A stretch of 64,000 nt of DNA, taken from Strigamia acuminata. Taxonomy: Eukaryota; Arthropoda; Chilopoda; Geophilomorpha; Linotaeniidae. Within the stretch, counting starts at the first letter, position 1, and each line of letters begins with the position of its first letter. The position numbers and the translations under genes are program-made. The stretch covers positions 13,560,517 to 13,624,516 of the forward strand of contig OX442318.1 of the NCBI GenBank assembly GCA_949358305.1, written 5' to 3'. The notes under the pieces were generated by a model that had not been told where the DNA came from, ran no database searches, and was given only the letters and a program-made list of their open reading frames with translations. Shown here in pieces: positions 12,161 to 23,240 of the stretch.

Positions 12161-12794
12161 TATTGTTGCGTTTTGTTTGTTTTTTCGTCAGTTGGTCGTT
12201 GAATTTTTGGGAATGAATTTTTCTTTCTTTTCTTTTTGAGGAAATTGTTGAAATGGAATAAAAATTGAATGGTTGGGTGGGAATTTGGAGTTTGGAATTA
12301 ATTATGGGTAATTTAGATTCTGGTGTGATAAGAAGAGTTATCAAGGATGGAGTTGGCCGTTGGGTTTGAGTTGTGGGTGTCGCCATCTAGTGTTTGGATT
12401 TAGGGATTTTTGAGTTTGCCTGGCGAGTGTGGTCAATCGATGAAAGTTGGGGTTGATTTTTAATAGGTTTTGGTATTGGTTTGGGTGTTTATGAGTGAAT
12501 TTGTGGTTAAAATAGTGTGATTAGTGTTTTGTAAAGGAAAAATAATTGAAGTAAAGATCAAAATGATATCGAGTGATTTTCTGTTGTTGTGTAGTGCATG
12601 AAATCCCATCATGCATCATTCAAACACAAAAACACTATGGAAGCCTTATTGGTACATTACTATTTTTAAGTCCATTTTTAAGTAAACTTTTGAAATTTTT
12701 TCCCACCCATGTGGCCTCTACTGGTACACACATGATGTCAAATTAATTTATTTACAATAATTGTTATTCTAATTTCTTTATTATTCTTACACAG

Positions 12795-12833
12795 ATGCAT
12801 GGACTTCCAATGAGCAGAAAAAGAGGTAGCGAG
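12795..12833 (+). CDS. Tentative 39-bp internal exon
   Basis: A pyrimidine-rich tract ending ACAG is followed by 13 codons (MHGLPMSRKRGSE) and then a GTAAAT donor. A second acceptor, TTTATTGCAG, occurs at 13479-13488 and joins in phase, but its exon runs straight into the MITE at 13522. The pair may be a degraded or untranslated gene segment. There is no homology evidence. Confidence 0.2.
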
Positions 12834-13521
12834 GTAAATGAAACATTTTTCTTTCATTTGATAATTTATTTTTTATTGCAAACCATAAAACTCGTGATTA
12901 ATCCTTGTATTGTCACTGTTGCATACAAATTATTGCTTCTTACCAGTGTTGGTCTGGCCCAGTGGCCCGTCCCTGGCCCACTGTAGCCTGTCCCTGTGGT
13001 CCGACTCATCCAGATTTCCCGATACTAAATTTGTACCTGGTTTGTACCTGGTTCTTACATAGTTTTATAAAGTAGTTTTCCAATGTTGGTAATTTGTACT
13101 TCCTCCGTGGGATTGTGTACACCGTAACGATTCAAATTGCAACTGGGTACAAATAAGCGTCGGAGGTAAAAAAAAGATTGACCGATTTTTAACCCTTGGA
13201 GGCATAAGGCTATACGGATTTATGGACGACCAGTTTGTTGAATACAGTGTAGGCTGCGTAGCCCGGACATAGGACGGGGCCCAGAAACTTGGCCGGTCCG
13301 GGCAATATCCGTTCTGTAGGGCGTATACACTCTCTGGTCCGGACAAATGCCACATGTCCAGACTAGAGTTAGAGAAAATCAATTTCTGCTACATTAAAAC
13401 AATTCAAAAATGCCGGTTTTCTAATGAAACAAATTAGAAAAAGAATTAAAAACACTAAAATTTAAATAAAATATTAATTTATTGCAGGTTCACAAGAGTT
13501 GGAAAGGAAATTTACGTTTAA

Positions 13522-13687
13522 GGTACTGTTGTGCCATGTGCACTTATGTTAAATCATGCCTACGTTCGTGAACACGTGCACATATGTTAAATCATGCCTA
13601 CGTTCGTGAACATGTGCACATATGTTAAATCATGCCTACGTTCGTGAACACTTGCACATTACGACGTGCACATGGCGCAACAGTACC
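13522..13687. mobile_element. MITE-like element with 22-bp inverted ends and 39-bp internal repeats
   Basis: The left end GGTACTGTTGTGCCATGTGC is mirrored with one mismatch by GTGCACATGGCGCAACAGTA at the right end. Between them a 39-bp unit (ATGTTAAATCATGCCTACGT onward) is repeated three times. GTTGGAAAGG-type words lie outside both ends, so the true boundary may be larger. There is no open reading frame. Confidence 0.65.
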
Positions 13688-14337
13688 TTTTCCAACCTTT
13701 TCCAACCCTTTCAAAAATTGGTGATTTTTTTAATGAAATGAGTGATTTACTCATTGATTTATGTAAACAATCAATAACCTTAACAAAATACTAGTATTTG
13801 CTGCGAGTAATGGTTTGTGGTGGGAGAAGTTAGAGATGTGTTTTATTGTCCCAGACTAGGATTTGTCATTTTGATTTTGGCATCAAACATATCTGGTACA
13901 GACAGTATGTTTTTGTGCCTCAGATGTTTGCGTCTTTTCTGGTGGCCAAATGGTCCACAGTACAGACAAATTTATTTTATAATTAAAAATTTGACTATCG
14001 AAAAACAAATGCATTTTTCAGCTTGAAAATGCACAATCTCATCTTTAGGCCAAAGAATTTTCTTTTTCTATTGTAACATGCATTTTTATACAGATTAATT
14101 TAGATTTTATACCTGAAAAACCATTCTTAAGTCTAAAAAGGCCAAATTTGAAGCCAAAAAATAATTTTACGCTTAAAAAATACAAAAATGCACAAAAATT
14201 GCTATTATATTTACCAAAAACTGCTGCTTTCAAGCTTGGGACAAAGGAATACATCACCTAGCGAACATTTCTTATCCTATTTTAGAAATTATTGATAGAC
14301 TGGAATGTGCGATTTTCACGACCGGTACAATTTAATA

Positions 14338-14496
14338 CGGTCGAAAATCTTTATAACGAATGGCTAGGGAGTAGGGACCTGAAAAATCGATTCGTTATGA
14401 AGAAATGTTTTAACATGGTGTTCTACGGCCAGCCAACCAAACCGGCCAGTTTTAGGTATTCGTTATATCGCGATTCGTTATAAAGAGTTTCGACTG
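14338..14496. mobile_element. pogo/mariner-like MITE, copy 2
   Basis: A 159-bp element with ends CGGTCGAAAATCTTTATAAC and TTATAAAGAGTTTCGACTG, flanked by TA on both sides. It is the same family as 3838-3974 and is non-coding. Confidence 0.7.
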
Positions 14497-14675
14497 TACC
14501 GCCATCTGGGAATTCAGAAATATTTCGACGATAGTGATAAGAAGATAAACTTTTCGTAAGCAGCTCTTCTAGACATATAAAACCTGAAATTAAAATCTTT
14601 CCATTAAAAAATATAAACCTGTACTTTTAACTAATGAAGGTGAACAAATACTTTGTGCTTTAAACTTACCCAAGC

Positions 14676-14720
14676 ATCCCATGTGCTTACTGTTTGCGCT
14701 CCTCTCTTTTTGCAAGGCAT
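14676..14720 (-). pseudogene. Possible relic or cousin of the first exon of the LRR gene
   Basis: An ATG at 14720 opens about 15 codons that end KHMGCL directly before a GTAAGT donor. The functional first exon of the LRR gene at 17370-17478 ends in the same residues NHMGCL before its donor. The resemblance covers only the last 25 bp or so, and the BC-box part is absent. It may be a fragment of a duplicated copy, or chance. Confidence 0.3.
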
Positions 14721-15199
14721 TATTGGCTGCTTAATTAGACAGAAAATCACAAAAAAAAACGATTACAAAAACTTGATTATAGAAGCGGTTTTTAACTTTG
14801 AAGGAATTAAATTAGCTCCTTCAATTTCAATACGGCCGTCGGAATTTAACAACTAATTAACCGAATATGAGCGCTTCGGATCGGTCCATAAGCGGAATGG
14901 TCCGTACGCGTGAGACTGGCAATATTACAAAACAGATCATATTATATTTAAAAACATATTTTTAATAGAAAAATGTATTTTTATACTGAAAAAATATTTT
15001 ACTTTCAAAAATAAAATTGATGACAATCCTAAAAAAATAACTATTTTTCTTACTTGAATGACAATTATGAATTACTATACACTTCAGGAACTCTAGTGTA
15101 AAAACAGAAACGTAACAACATTATTCAGACAATTGAATGGATTTGAAAGTTTGATCATAGCTCATGTCATTGCCAAACGACCCCAGCCACTAAAGTGCT

Positions 15200-17478
15200 T
15201 CAATTTTGGATTTTCAGCTCAACTATCAGCTTGTCCGTTTCTATTTTCTTCATCAAATCAGGAAAAACAGCTTCCTTAACAAGGTGTGAGCAACATGCAA
15301 GAGTCATTTTGCACAACGGACTCTTCATTTCCAACAAACTCATTATAGACTGCAAGGTAATCTGATGACAACCTGCCAACATGATAGACCTCAACTGCAA
15401 CAGCCTTTTCGACGCAATGAGATCCGCAATCAGATCATCGGTCAACCCCGAACACGACATCAGATGCAAATTCTTCAAATTCTTCGCATTTTTCAGCACC
15501 AGATGCAAATGCTCGTCGTCAATGGGTCCTCGGCTACAAATCAATTTAAACGACGACAAATGGCTGAACGGGACGTGTTGGAGAGATCTCTCACGAATAA
15601 TATCATCATCCAATTCGGCACGCTCAGCTAAGCCGCCTAAACTTAAACTCTCGATCATTGGACACAAGGCACCGATGAGTCCGATGTCATACACAGAATT
15701 TGACACGGTCACGTCGATTAATTGTGGGCCGAGTTTTGGCAGCAAGTCATTTAAGTCCATCGGAACTGTTATGAGGAAAGAGATTTTCTCGAGTTGCCGG
15801 AACTTGGGGAAATGTGGCACGAGTCCTTCCGGTCGGTCGGTTTGAATCGAGATCATTTTCAGGTTTGGAAATACCACCGTGGCGACCTTCAAGTCCTCTT
15901 CAAGGTTGAAGTAGAAATTTAATAGATTTTCGACCGAGTTTATCGGCGAAGCGTTTTCCGATCCGACCGCTCGCACGTCTCGTCGGAGCTGCACCAGCGC
16001 GTTGCTTATTTGCTTCTCGTCGTGGTTGAATCTTTTGAGGAATGGTAGATTTCTTAGAGCGGTCACGCATCCTCGGCCGGTGACGGAAGTCGAAGACATG
16101 TTCAAGTCCTCTATCTGGAGGTTTCGAGAGGTTGAGGAGTCTGCGGGGTCGGTGCACAGCAGGCGAATTCCGTCGTCCGTGACGCCCTTGCATTGATTCA
16201 GGTCTAGGTTTTCTAATTGCGAGCAGTAGGTGCCGATTTGAAGTAACACTTGATCTTGGACACCTTTGCTTTTTAATGAGAGATTTCTGATCTGGGGGAT
16301 GTTTGGCACGAGGGCTTCCAGGCTTTGGTTTGTGATGGAGTCGGCGTCGTCTAAAATCTTTAAAGTTGTCAGGTTCTGGAACGGAAAACAATATTTTAGT
16401 TTAGCGGAAGAAAGGGCGACATCCTCGCTTTCAAAAAGGCGTGTTTTAAGTCTTTAGACAATTTTACATTTTTTTTTCACGCCAATCTGAAAAAATGACC
16501 AGTACCTGTGGTTCCGACCAGAATAACAGAAATAGCACTTCGTCATCGTCATTGCGACTTTACGAATCACAATGTTGCAATGACGAACATGGGCGGTCTA
16601 GACATAACATATTTCATCATTTTAGACATTTTCTTGAATATTTTTCATCATTTTAGACAATTTCTTGTCTATTTTTCATCATTTTAGATAATTTCTTGTC
16701 TATTTTTCATCATTTTATACATTTTCTTGTTTATTTTTTATCATTTTAGACATATTTTACTATTTTTCATCATTTCAAACATATTTTTATCAATTTTCCT
16801 TCATTTCAGACATCCTTTGATGAATGTTTAGTCGTTTTATACGTTTTTTTTATGAATATTTTATTGCTTTAGACGTCTTTTGAGGATATTTTTTCGTTTT
16901 AGACGTCTTTTGAAGGATATTCCATCGTTTAGACATCTAAAACAAAGAAAAATCCATCAAGAAAGTCTAAGTGGTAATCAGATGCCTTTATAAAACAATT
17001 AAAAATAAATAAATATAAAATTAAAAAATTAAACACATGAAACATGACTTTTCGAATGCATTTGAGGATTTTTTTTCAGCTTGATTTTGGCACCGAGATA
17101 CCGGGCTACATATTCGATACACTACCTTGCACACATTACCTATCCTGTCTAAAAATGGACCAATAGGCAGGTCATACTGTGCCGTTCGGTCTAAATAAGT
17201 ATTACATTCTATTTTCTCCGTTCGGGAATTGATAAATATTTCCGACGGTAAAGGAAAATCCACAGTTCTTCTGCGCAACTCGTCCAGTAATATGAAAGCT
17301 GGAATTAAAAATAAATAAACAAGTATAGTAACGAAATGTTTGGTGCAATTAATTACAGCTCGAACTTACGCAGACATCCCATGTGATTCTTTACTTGATC
17401 GAAGTAATCGTCGAGTATTATATCTTCGCACAAACGTTGCAGAGATTCTAATCGTTTCGTCTCGATTTTGTACGGCAT
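15200..17478 (-). CDS. LRR protein with N-terminal VHL-box-like motif (putative CUL2-Elongin BC substrate receptor)
   Basis: Three-exon model, all with GT-AG borders: exon 1 17370-17478 (ATG at 17478), exon 2 17126-17298, exon 3 15200-16375. The exon lengths sum to 1458 bp, giving 485 aa with a clean stop. The N-terminus has SLQRLC (residues 12-17), matching the Elongin BC-box form x-L-x-x-x-C. LPFILLDEL follows at 36-44 and fits a Cul2-box. The rest is leucine-rich repeats of the cysteine-containing type (for example LENLDLNQCKGVTDDGI), as in ZYG11-, FEM1- or AMN1-like proteins. By inference it selects substrates for a cullin-2 ubiquitin ligase. Intron 1 is 71 bp. Intron 2 (750 bp) is swollen by a 30-bp tandem repeat. 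An F-box rather than a VHL-box reading is possible but fits less well. Substrate unknown. Confidence 0.75.
16612..16940. repeat. 30-bp tandem repeat inside intron 2 of the LRR gene
   Basis: Units of the form CATCATTTTAGACATTTTCT plus about ten more bases recur every 30 bp, about ten times. They are nearly exact on the left and decay to the right. The array sits entirely inside the 750-bp intron 16376-17125. Confidence 0.8.
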
Positions 17479-17539
17479 TCTTTTAAGGGAATGGAAAGGG
17501 AATATTTTGTTCGATTGAGGAGTCGAGGAGAGCACAAAG

Positions 17540-18260
17540 CGTGGGTTACAAGGTTAGGGGTTTCAATGTGGCGCCAGACTTAATAATCGATGAATTGGTA
17601 CATGGAAAAGGAGGAAAAGTGGAGGTGAAAGCTAAAAGGTTCGGTGCGGCAACGACAAAGTTGTGTGTACGAAGTTCCAGAGGGAACATACGGTACGTTT
17701 TGTGTATGTTTACACATTTTTTTATTAGAGCATAATTATTAACATTATTCTCAGAAACAAATTGAAAATTTACAAACACTTTGGAGACATTGTATTTAAA
17801 ACGGCAGAAAAGTTGTCAAATTATAAGTGCAAGTGTACAGCGTTGAATTGATGGGATTAGCTTAAAAATTTCTAATGCTTTCTTTGTTTTTTACAGTTAT
17901 TGTAACTTTTTGTTCGTCGACCAATCTTAATGAACCAACTGGTTAGGAATCGTGATTTACAATTAGATGTAGAATAAGAGCAAATTGCGAACCAGTGCTT
18001 AAATCAAGTGGCGTGATTCAGCGAGTAAGGTGAGTGAGATTTATTAATTATAATTACTGTACAGTATTTTAGTTTGCTACTTCAATACAAAGCACAGAAA
18101 TTGTCTCAGTTATTTGAAATAAGTGTAGCGAGCATTATTTTAATATTTCTAACGTGTAAAAATGCGTTTTGAAACGTTTATCTGAATAATTATCTTTATC
18201 TACTAACACACGTATTTGGCATTATGTACTGAAACAAAAATTACATCACCGTACAACCTC
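17540..18260. other. Intergenic region between the LRR gene and NLR copy A
   Basis: It holds the promoter side of the LRR gene, which reads leftward from 17478. No TATA box is obvious. No other feature is supported. Confidence 0.4.
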
Positions 18261-18263
18261 GAA

Positions 18264-21184
18264 TTATTTTCGCGTTATTGACAATACGGTGTAATTATGC
18301 ATATCAAATTCTTGAAAATAACGGACCATTCTTCTCCAAAATTCCAGGTGTGTACTATCGGTTACGTTAAAATTGGATAACTTTTTCCTGAGTTTAAACA
18401 AATCATCGGAAAGTGCTACTAAATTTATTCTATTCCAACGGTTGTGTTCAAGTCCTTTTACTAATTCAGACAAATCAGGAGACAGATCAATGTCTTCTGA
18501 TTCGTCTGAAATTGTAAAAAAACTGATTGCTGTTAAATTGCAATTCATTTTAATGGCTTTCATATCGTTCAAGTATTGGAATAGATTTTCTGTGTTTCTA
18601 ACTTCGTCGTTTATGATCAATTCCACAATCGGAAGGCTTAGGATGGCCTTTGCTAGCATTTGCGTATCCTGGTTTTCAACATAGAGATCAATACATAATG
18701 TTTGTAAATTTATCCACTCGCAAAACCAATATTCATTTGCATTAAAGCAATTTAGAAAATTAGTCATTTCCATAGCACAACAATCCAAAATCACAGGTTC
18801 CATCGCAGTTATTAATTCAATATTGTCTCGACTATTAATTCTCAGAAAATTAAAACAGTTTTTAAACGAAGTCAGGTGCCTACAAGTCAACGAAGTATTA
18901 CCCTCAACATAAAATAGAAAGTATTTTTTTTGGCCACTTTTTGTAAGATCGTCCAAATCAAAGCTACTATCCCATGTATTAATTTTCATTGACGTTAAAT
19001 ACGTTGATTGACCAGCATCACGGCAAAAACGACTCATGTCTTGCGTCCCGTTCACACACAAATCTAGAAATTGAACCTGGTTATTTTCCAGGAGATTTGT
19101 AACAACATTTACTTCAAATTGGGTGGAAATTTCAATGCTTAAGTTGAATTTTAAAAATCTTTCTGCAACTCCAGGATGAAAGATACGCAATTCACACATC
19201 TCGATAGTTGACGATGATGCAGCTTCGTGTAAACAGTCTGTTAGTCTTTTTTCGTCTCCAAGTATATGTGGGTTGAATAAAACTTGTAGGTCTTCATGCT
19301 GAACATTTGAGAATGCTGTAAAATATTGAAGATCCACAATTTGTTGGGAAGCCGATAACTTTCCTGATAGTGGCGTTAACCAATTCACAATTTCAATTTC
19401 GCATTCGCTCGGTGTAGGTATTAAATCGTCGAATATTGACCGCTGAAACCAACGATCAATATTGATTGTTTTAATTTTCCCAAATTTAATTCCATATTTC
19501 AGGCACTGCACTTGACTCGAAGAACCTGCGTAGTCACTAAGTTTTACGTCGGATGGTATAAATTTTATCAGACGCTTGCTTTTGTGAATATTCAGGGTGA
19601 AACATTCTGAAATGAGTTTCTCTGTCAATTTTAAACGTAAAGAAAACCACGCACTGAATGATTCAATTTGGAATAAGAAATTATCAAGATTTTCCTGCAT
19701 TAGACCGGCAAGAAATGGCAACACTAGCGATGTTCCCTCACTTTGTACGAAATGATTTACAATTTCTTGAAAAAGGTTTTGTGTGTCTGCATCAATTTTG
19801 TTAAGAACGAACTTCGTCCAAAAAGCAAATGCTGCGGCAAATTCCAAAATCGACAAGTGCAGGGCCTCGTAATGATTTTCCGAAGAAAACCATTTCATTT
19901 TAGTGTGGTTGAGAAGGAAACCGAGCTCATAAATCTCTCTTGTCAGATCACCACTGACGAACTTTAGTTCGGTTTGGAGTATTTTTTGCGCCGATAATAT
20001 TCCAAATTTTGCTGAATTGTCCATTCAAACGAAACAGATCAAAACTATCTTCGATTTGCTTTTGTCGTTTCTCATAACTGTGCATTATGCTGCAATTGAA
20101 GAGTTTTTTGAAGAACTCGGCTTTGGTCGACAATTGTCCGATGTTTACATCGCGTTCTAAAAGCACGGGTAACAACATCAAAAATAACGGCGAGTCGAGG
20201 ATCTCCAACTGCTCCGATAAATGTCCAATTATATTTTCCACAGCTGATGTTGGGAAAAATCTTTCCAGGAATAATTGTTTGTCCGCGTCACTTTTAATTC
20301 CTAATATCGATACGTGCTTGTCGCTGAAATCCTGTCTCACATTGGATCGTCCGAGTACTTGTCTCCGTTCATTTTTGCCAAACTCGTATAAACCGGTCCT
20401 ACAGGTCACCACGACGGTCGCGTCCCTATGTGCTTTTCTGTGCAGTATTTTTAAAATTTCTCGTCGATCGTTGGAATTCACTTCGTCCAAGCCATCCAAT
20501 ATGAATAGAATATCTCTTTCGTGGGCATTTACTATTTGAACAATGTCATCTTTTGGATATCCACAATGTTCTCGTATTTCCTCGAGTGCATCTTCGATGT
20601 TTCGTCCGTGGAGGTCACGCAGCGGCACGAAGAAAACGAGTTTGAAGTGTGCCATGTATTTCTCATTCCGCGCCCAGTCGTACGCCAGCTTATTTGCCAG
20701 CATGGTTTTTCCAAATCCAGGCTGGCCTTCTATCAATATCCGCATTGGTTTTCCAGATTCAACTCGTTCGAACAGATTTGTCATCTTGATTGATTGATTT
20801 GATTGATTGAGCTTAAGATTGACAAAATAGTCCATCGGAAGAGATTGTCCCTCGTCCAGCCATGCGAGCTTGGCCAAAGTCAAATTACTGTACAATTCTT
20901 GCAACCTGCATTTCAAAATCCAATACGAAATGAAGAATCTTCGAAACCAATTCGTAAGCGACTTGTTTTGTTTGGTTTCCGTTCTAGTGTCCGACGAGTG
21001 TGCTGTGCAAAGAGAAATGAATTGTAATGAATGGAGTAAATGTACATTTTGATGTCAATGTGGAATATCACTAACTTTCAGTCGGCGTGTTATTGTACAC
21101 GGTTGTTTGAACATTGACTGTCGCTGATTTAGAGCCATCTATATTGACAGCAACACCACTGCCGCTGGCTTTATCGTGGTCCAT
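18264..21184 (-). pseudogene. NLR copy A: NACHT-LRR gene, broken by a 20-bp deletion and loss of exon 1
   Basis: A close paralogue of intact copies B and D. The surviving exon 2 (21076-21184) starts with ATG at 21184. Exon 3 runs 21002 to 18264 and encodes a P-loop (GQPGFGKT), Walker B (LFILDGLDE) and an LRR-like C-terminal region ending VLSITRK. Compared with B, 20 bp are missing at about 20007-20025, just after FDLFRLNG. This shifts the frame and splits the protein into a 5' part stopping at 19948 and a 3' part. Restoring 20 bp makes the total length divisible by three. The leader that precedes exon 1 in copies D and E is here joined directly to exon 2, so exon 1 and intron 1 have been deleted. 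A truncated NACHT-only product remains possible. Confidence 0.8.
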
Positions 21185-22860
21185 ATTTTAAAATGCAGTA
21201 TCTAGAAAATATTCAACACAGTCAGTGTTTTTGAATTATATCCACAGGTCAAGCTGATCTGACTTTTTAAAGATTTTATTCTATTTGATATGAGCCCGTT
21301 GATGACATTATTGGTGCTTTTGAAAATTAAGAAGGTTAGAGAGTCATGCTATGGAGGCCATTTGCCCGATGTGTTATTCCATAAATAACCTTATCCTATG
21401 TACTTTATAATTCAATAAAAAAAATAACAAACTGTGTTTTCTATTTAATTCAAATCTTGTGTTAATTTTGGGACACCCTTTATGTCCCAAATATGAATTG
21501 CAGAGAGAAACCATATGAAACCGTGCTTGTCCCATGTTGTCGTAATTTGGGATTTAATTTGCACTTAATTTTGCAGTTTTGAGTCCTCAAATTGCAGCTA
21601 GTTTATAATCCAAAAATTCCATTTGTGCACATAAAATAGTATTTTTTATGAAAAACAATTGGCCTATCTTTATCAGTTAATGTGCGGGTCCCTTTTAGAC
21701 TGTGGAGGGAACTTTTTTTTGCTGATAATGCGTGTGTTCATAATAAGAGGATTTACAGTATGACATGTAATATAACTTTATAGTAAATTGTTAATTGATA
21801 ATTCCAGACAATCCAGTCGATTTGATTGCGGATATTTAGCTGAAGTAAATTTCTGACTTTGTTAAATAAATCTATATTTAAAATAATAAGGTAACCGAGT
21901 CATTCTTAAAAGCTAACTTTGTTACTTGGTAAAAACTACATCCCCTTCAACCATGTAAAAATATTATACAGTACTTACGATTACGATTTACAGCTGGAAC
22001 GGAAGTGGGGCGTGTTCTTTCAATGGCAACACAACTGCTCAAGTTTGGTCTCTGTTTCTTTAGTTGCTTTTATGGTCCTGTCGGTATGGGCAAGCCGTGT
22101 GCAAAATAACTGATAATGAATTAAAAAAATTATAACGTTTGTGTATCAAAATCAATTGTAGTTGTGAATTTTTTTTGTAAAACTCATGATTAGCACTATT
22201 TACACTTTTGTGCTTGTAAAATTCAGAAAAATACAAATTCTGACCAAACAAAAATAGATAACTGAAAATAAGCGCTTGGCACATCGAGCACGGAATTACT
22301 ACCTACCTGGCAAAAATAATGTTTGTAAAATTGATGAACCTGAAGCAAACTTATAATTTTGGTATTTTAGTTTTGGTGGCCACACTATTGTTACACAAAA
22401 AGTCCCAAAACCATCACAAATCTGGCTTGAAATAAAACACTTCTTATTAGTTCAAACAACACAAGAACACACTGAATTTTTAATTAACAGGAAGTTGTCA
22501 CATCCTCTCACAGGTCTAAAAATAGATTATACAATTGCATATTCTGGTGTCAGAACAATACATTATATGAAAACATAAATACAACTTAACAATAATAACA
22601 ACTATTGCATCTAATTTTTATCGCGACATGTGTTGCTGTTATCAATATAATCAGATGTGCAATGTTGAAAAAAAAATTCTACTGAACTTTGGAACCACAA
22701 CCATAACCTTTTTACTCCTATATAAACAATATTTATAACAGCGCTTTTGTCTTTCTTTATTAACGCACATCACTCACAAATTCCCCTTTTCGTTCAAAAG
22801 AAAGACAAAAACGCATAAATTATAAGGGGCCATGAGTTTACATTTTCTCCCAATTATAGG
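21185..22860. other. Spacer between NLR copies A and B
   Basis: AT-rich, with no exon or element end recognised. The stretch 21190-21250 is the 5' leader side of copy A. Confidence 0.4.
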
Positions 22861-22867
22861 GATGGAC

Positions 22868-23240
22868 TAATCGGCAGCTGTCAATCGTCAGCTGTCAGCT
22901 GTCAGCTGGCAGCTGGCAGCTGACGAATCGGATTATGTCGCTAATCCGTAAAAAACGCCGAAACTAATCGGCAGCTGGCAGCTGTCAATCGTCAGCTGCC
23001 GCCGATTTTTGGCTCCGATTTTCGACCGTCAGCTGCGCCGGTTTTTGGCCGACAGCTGCCGGTAGCTGCGTCGGTTTTAGACCGGCAGCTGCGCTGGTTT
23101 TGACCGGCAGCTGGGCCGGTTTTGGGCCGGCAGCTGCGCCGGTTTTTGATCGTCAGTTGCCGGCGATTTTCGATCGTCAGCTGCCGCCGATTTTTGACGT
23201 ACAGCTGACGAATTTTGGTCGGCAGCTGCGCTGGTTTTTC
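22868..23240. repeat. CAGCTG-rich tandem repeat overlapping the 3' end of NLR copy B
   Basis: About twenty CAGCTG words (each an E-box palindrome) are spread through degenerate units of about 25 bp such as GGCAGCTGCGCCGGTTTTTG. Short direct repeats GTCAGCTGTCAGCTGGCAGC sit on the left. The right edge at about 23235 falls exactly where paralogues A and D have their stop codon, so the array has replaced the stop of copy B. Confidence 0.85.

Noticed and set aside
22868-23240. CAGCTG array as a CRISPR or regulatory E-box cluster
   Set aside because: Spacing is irregular with no spacer/repeat alternation. E-box function cannot be argued from a degenerate tandem repeat alone.
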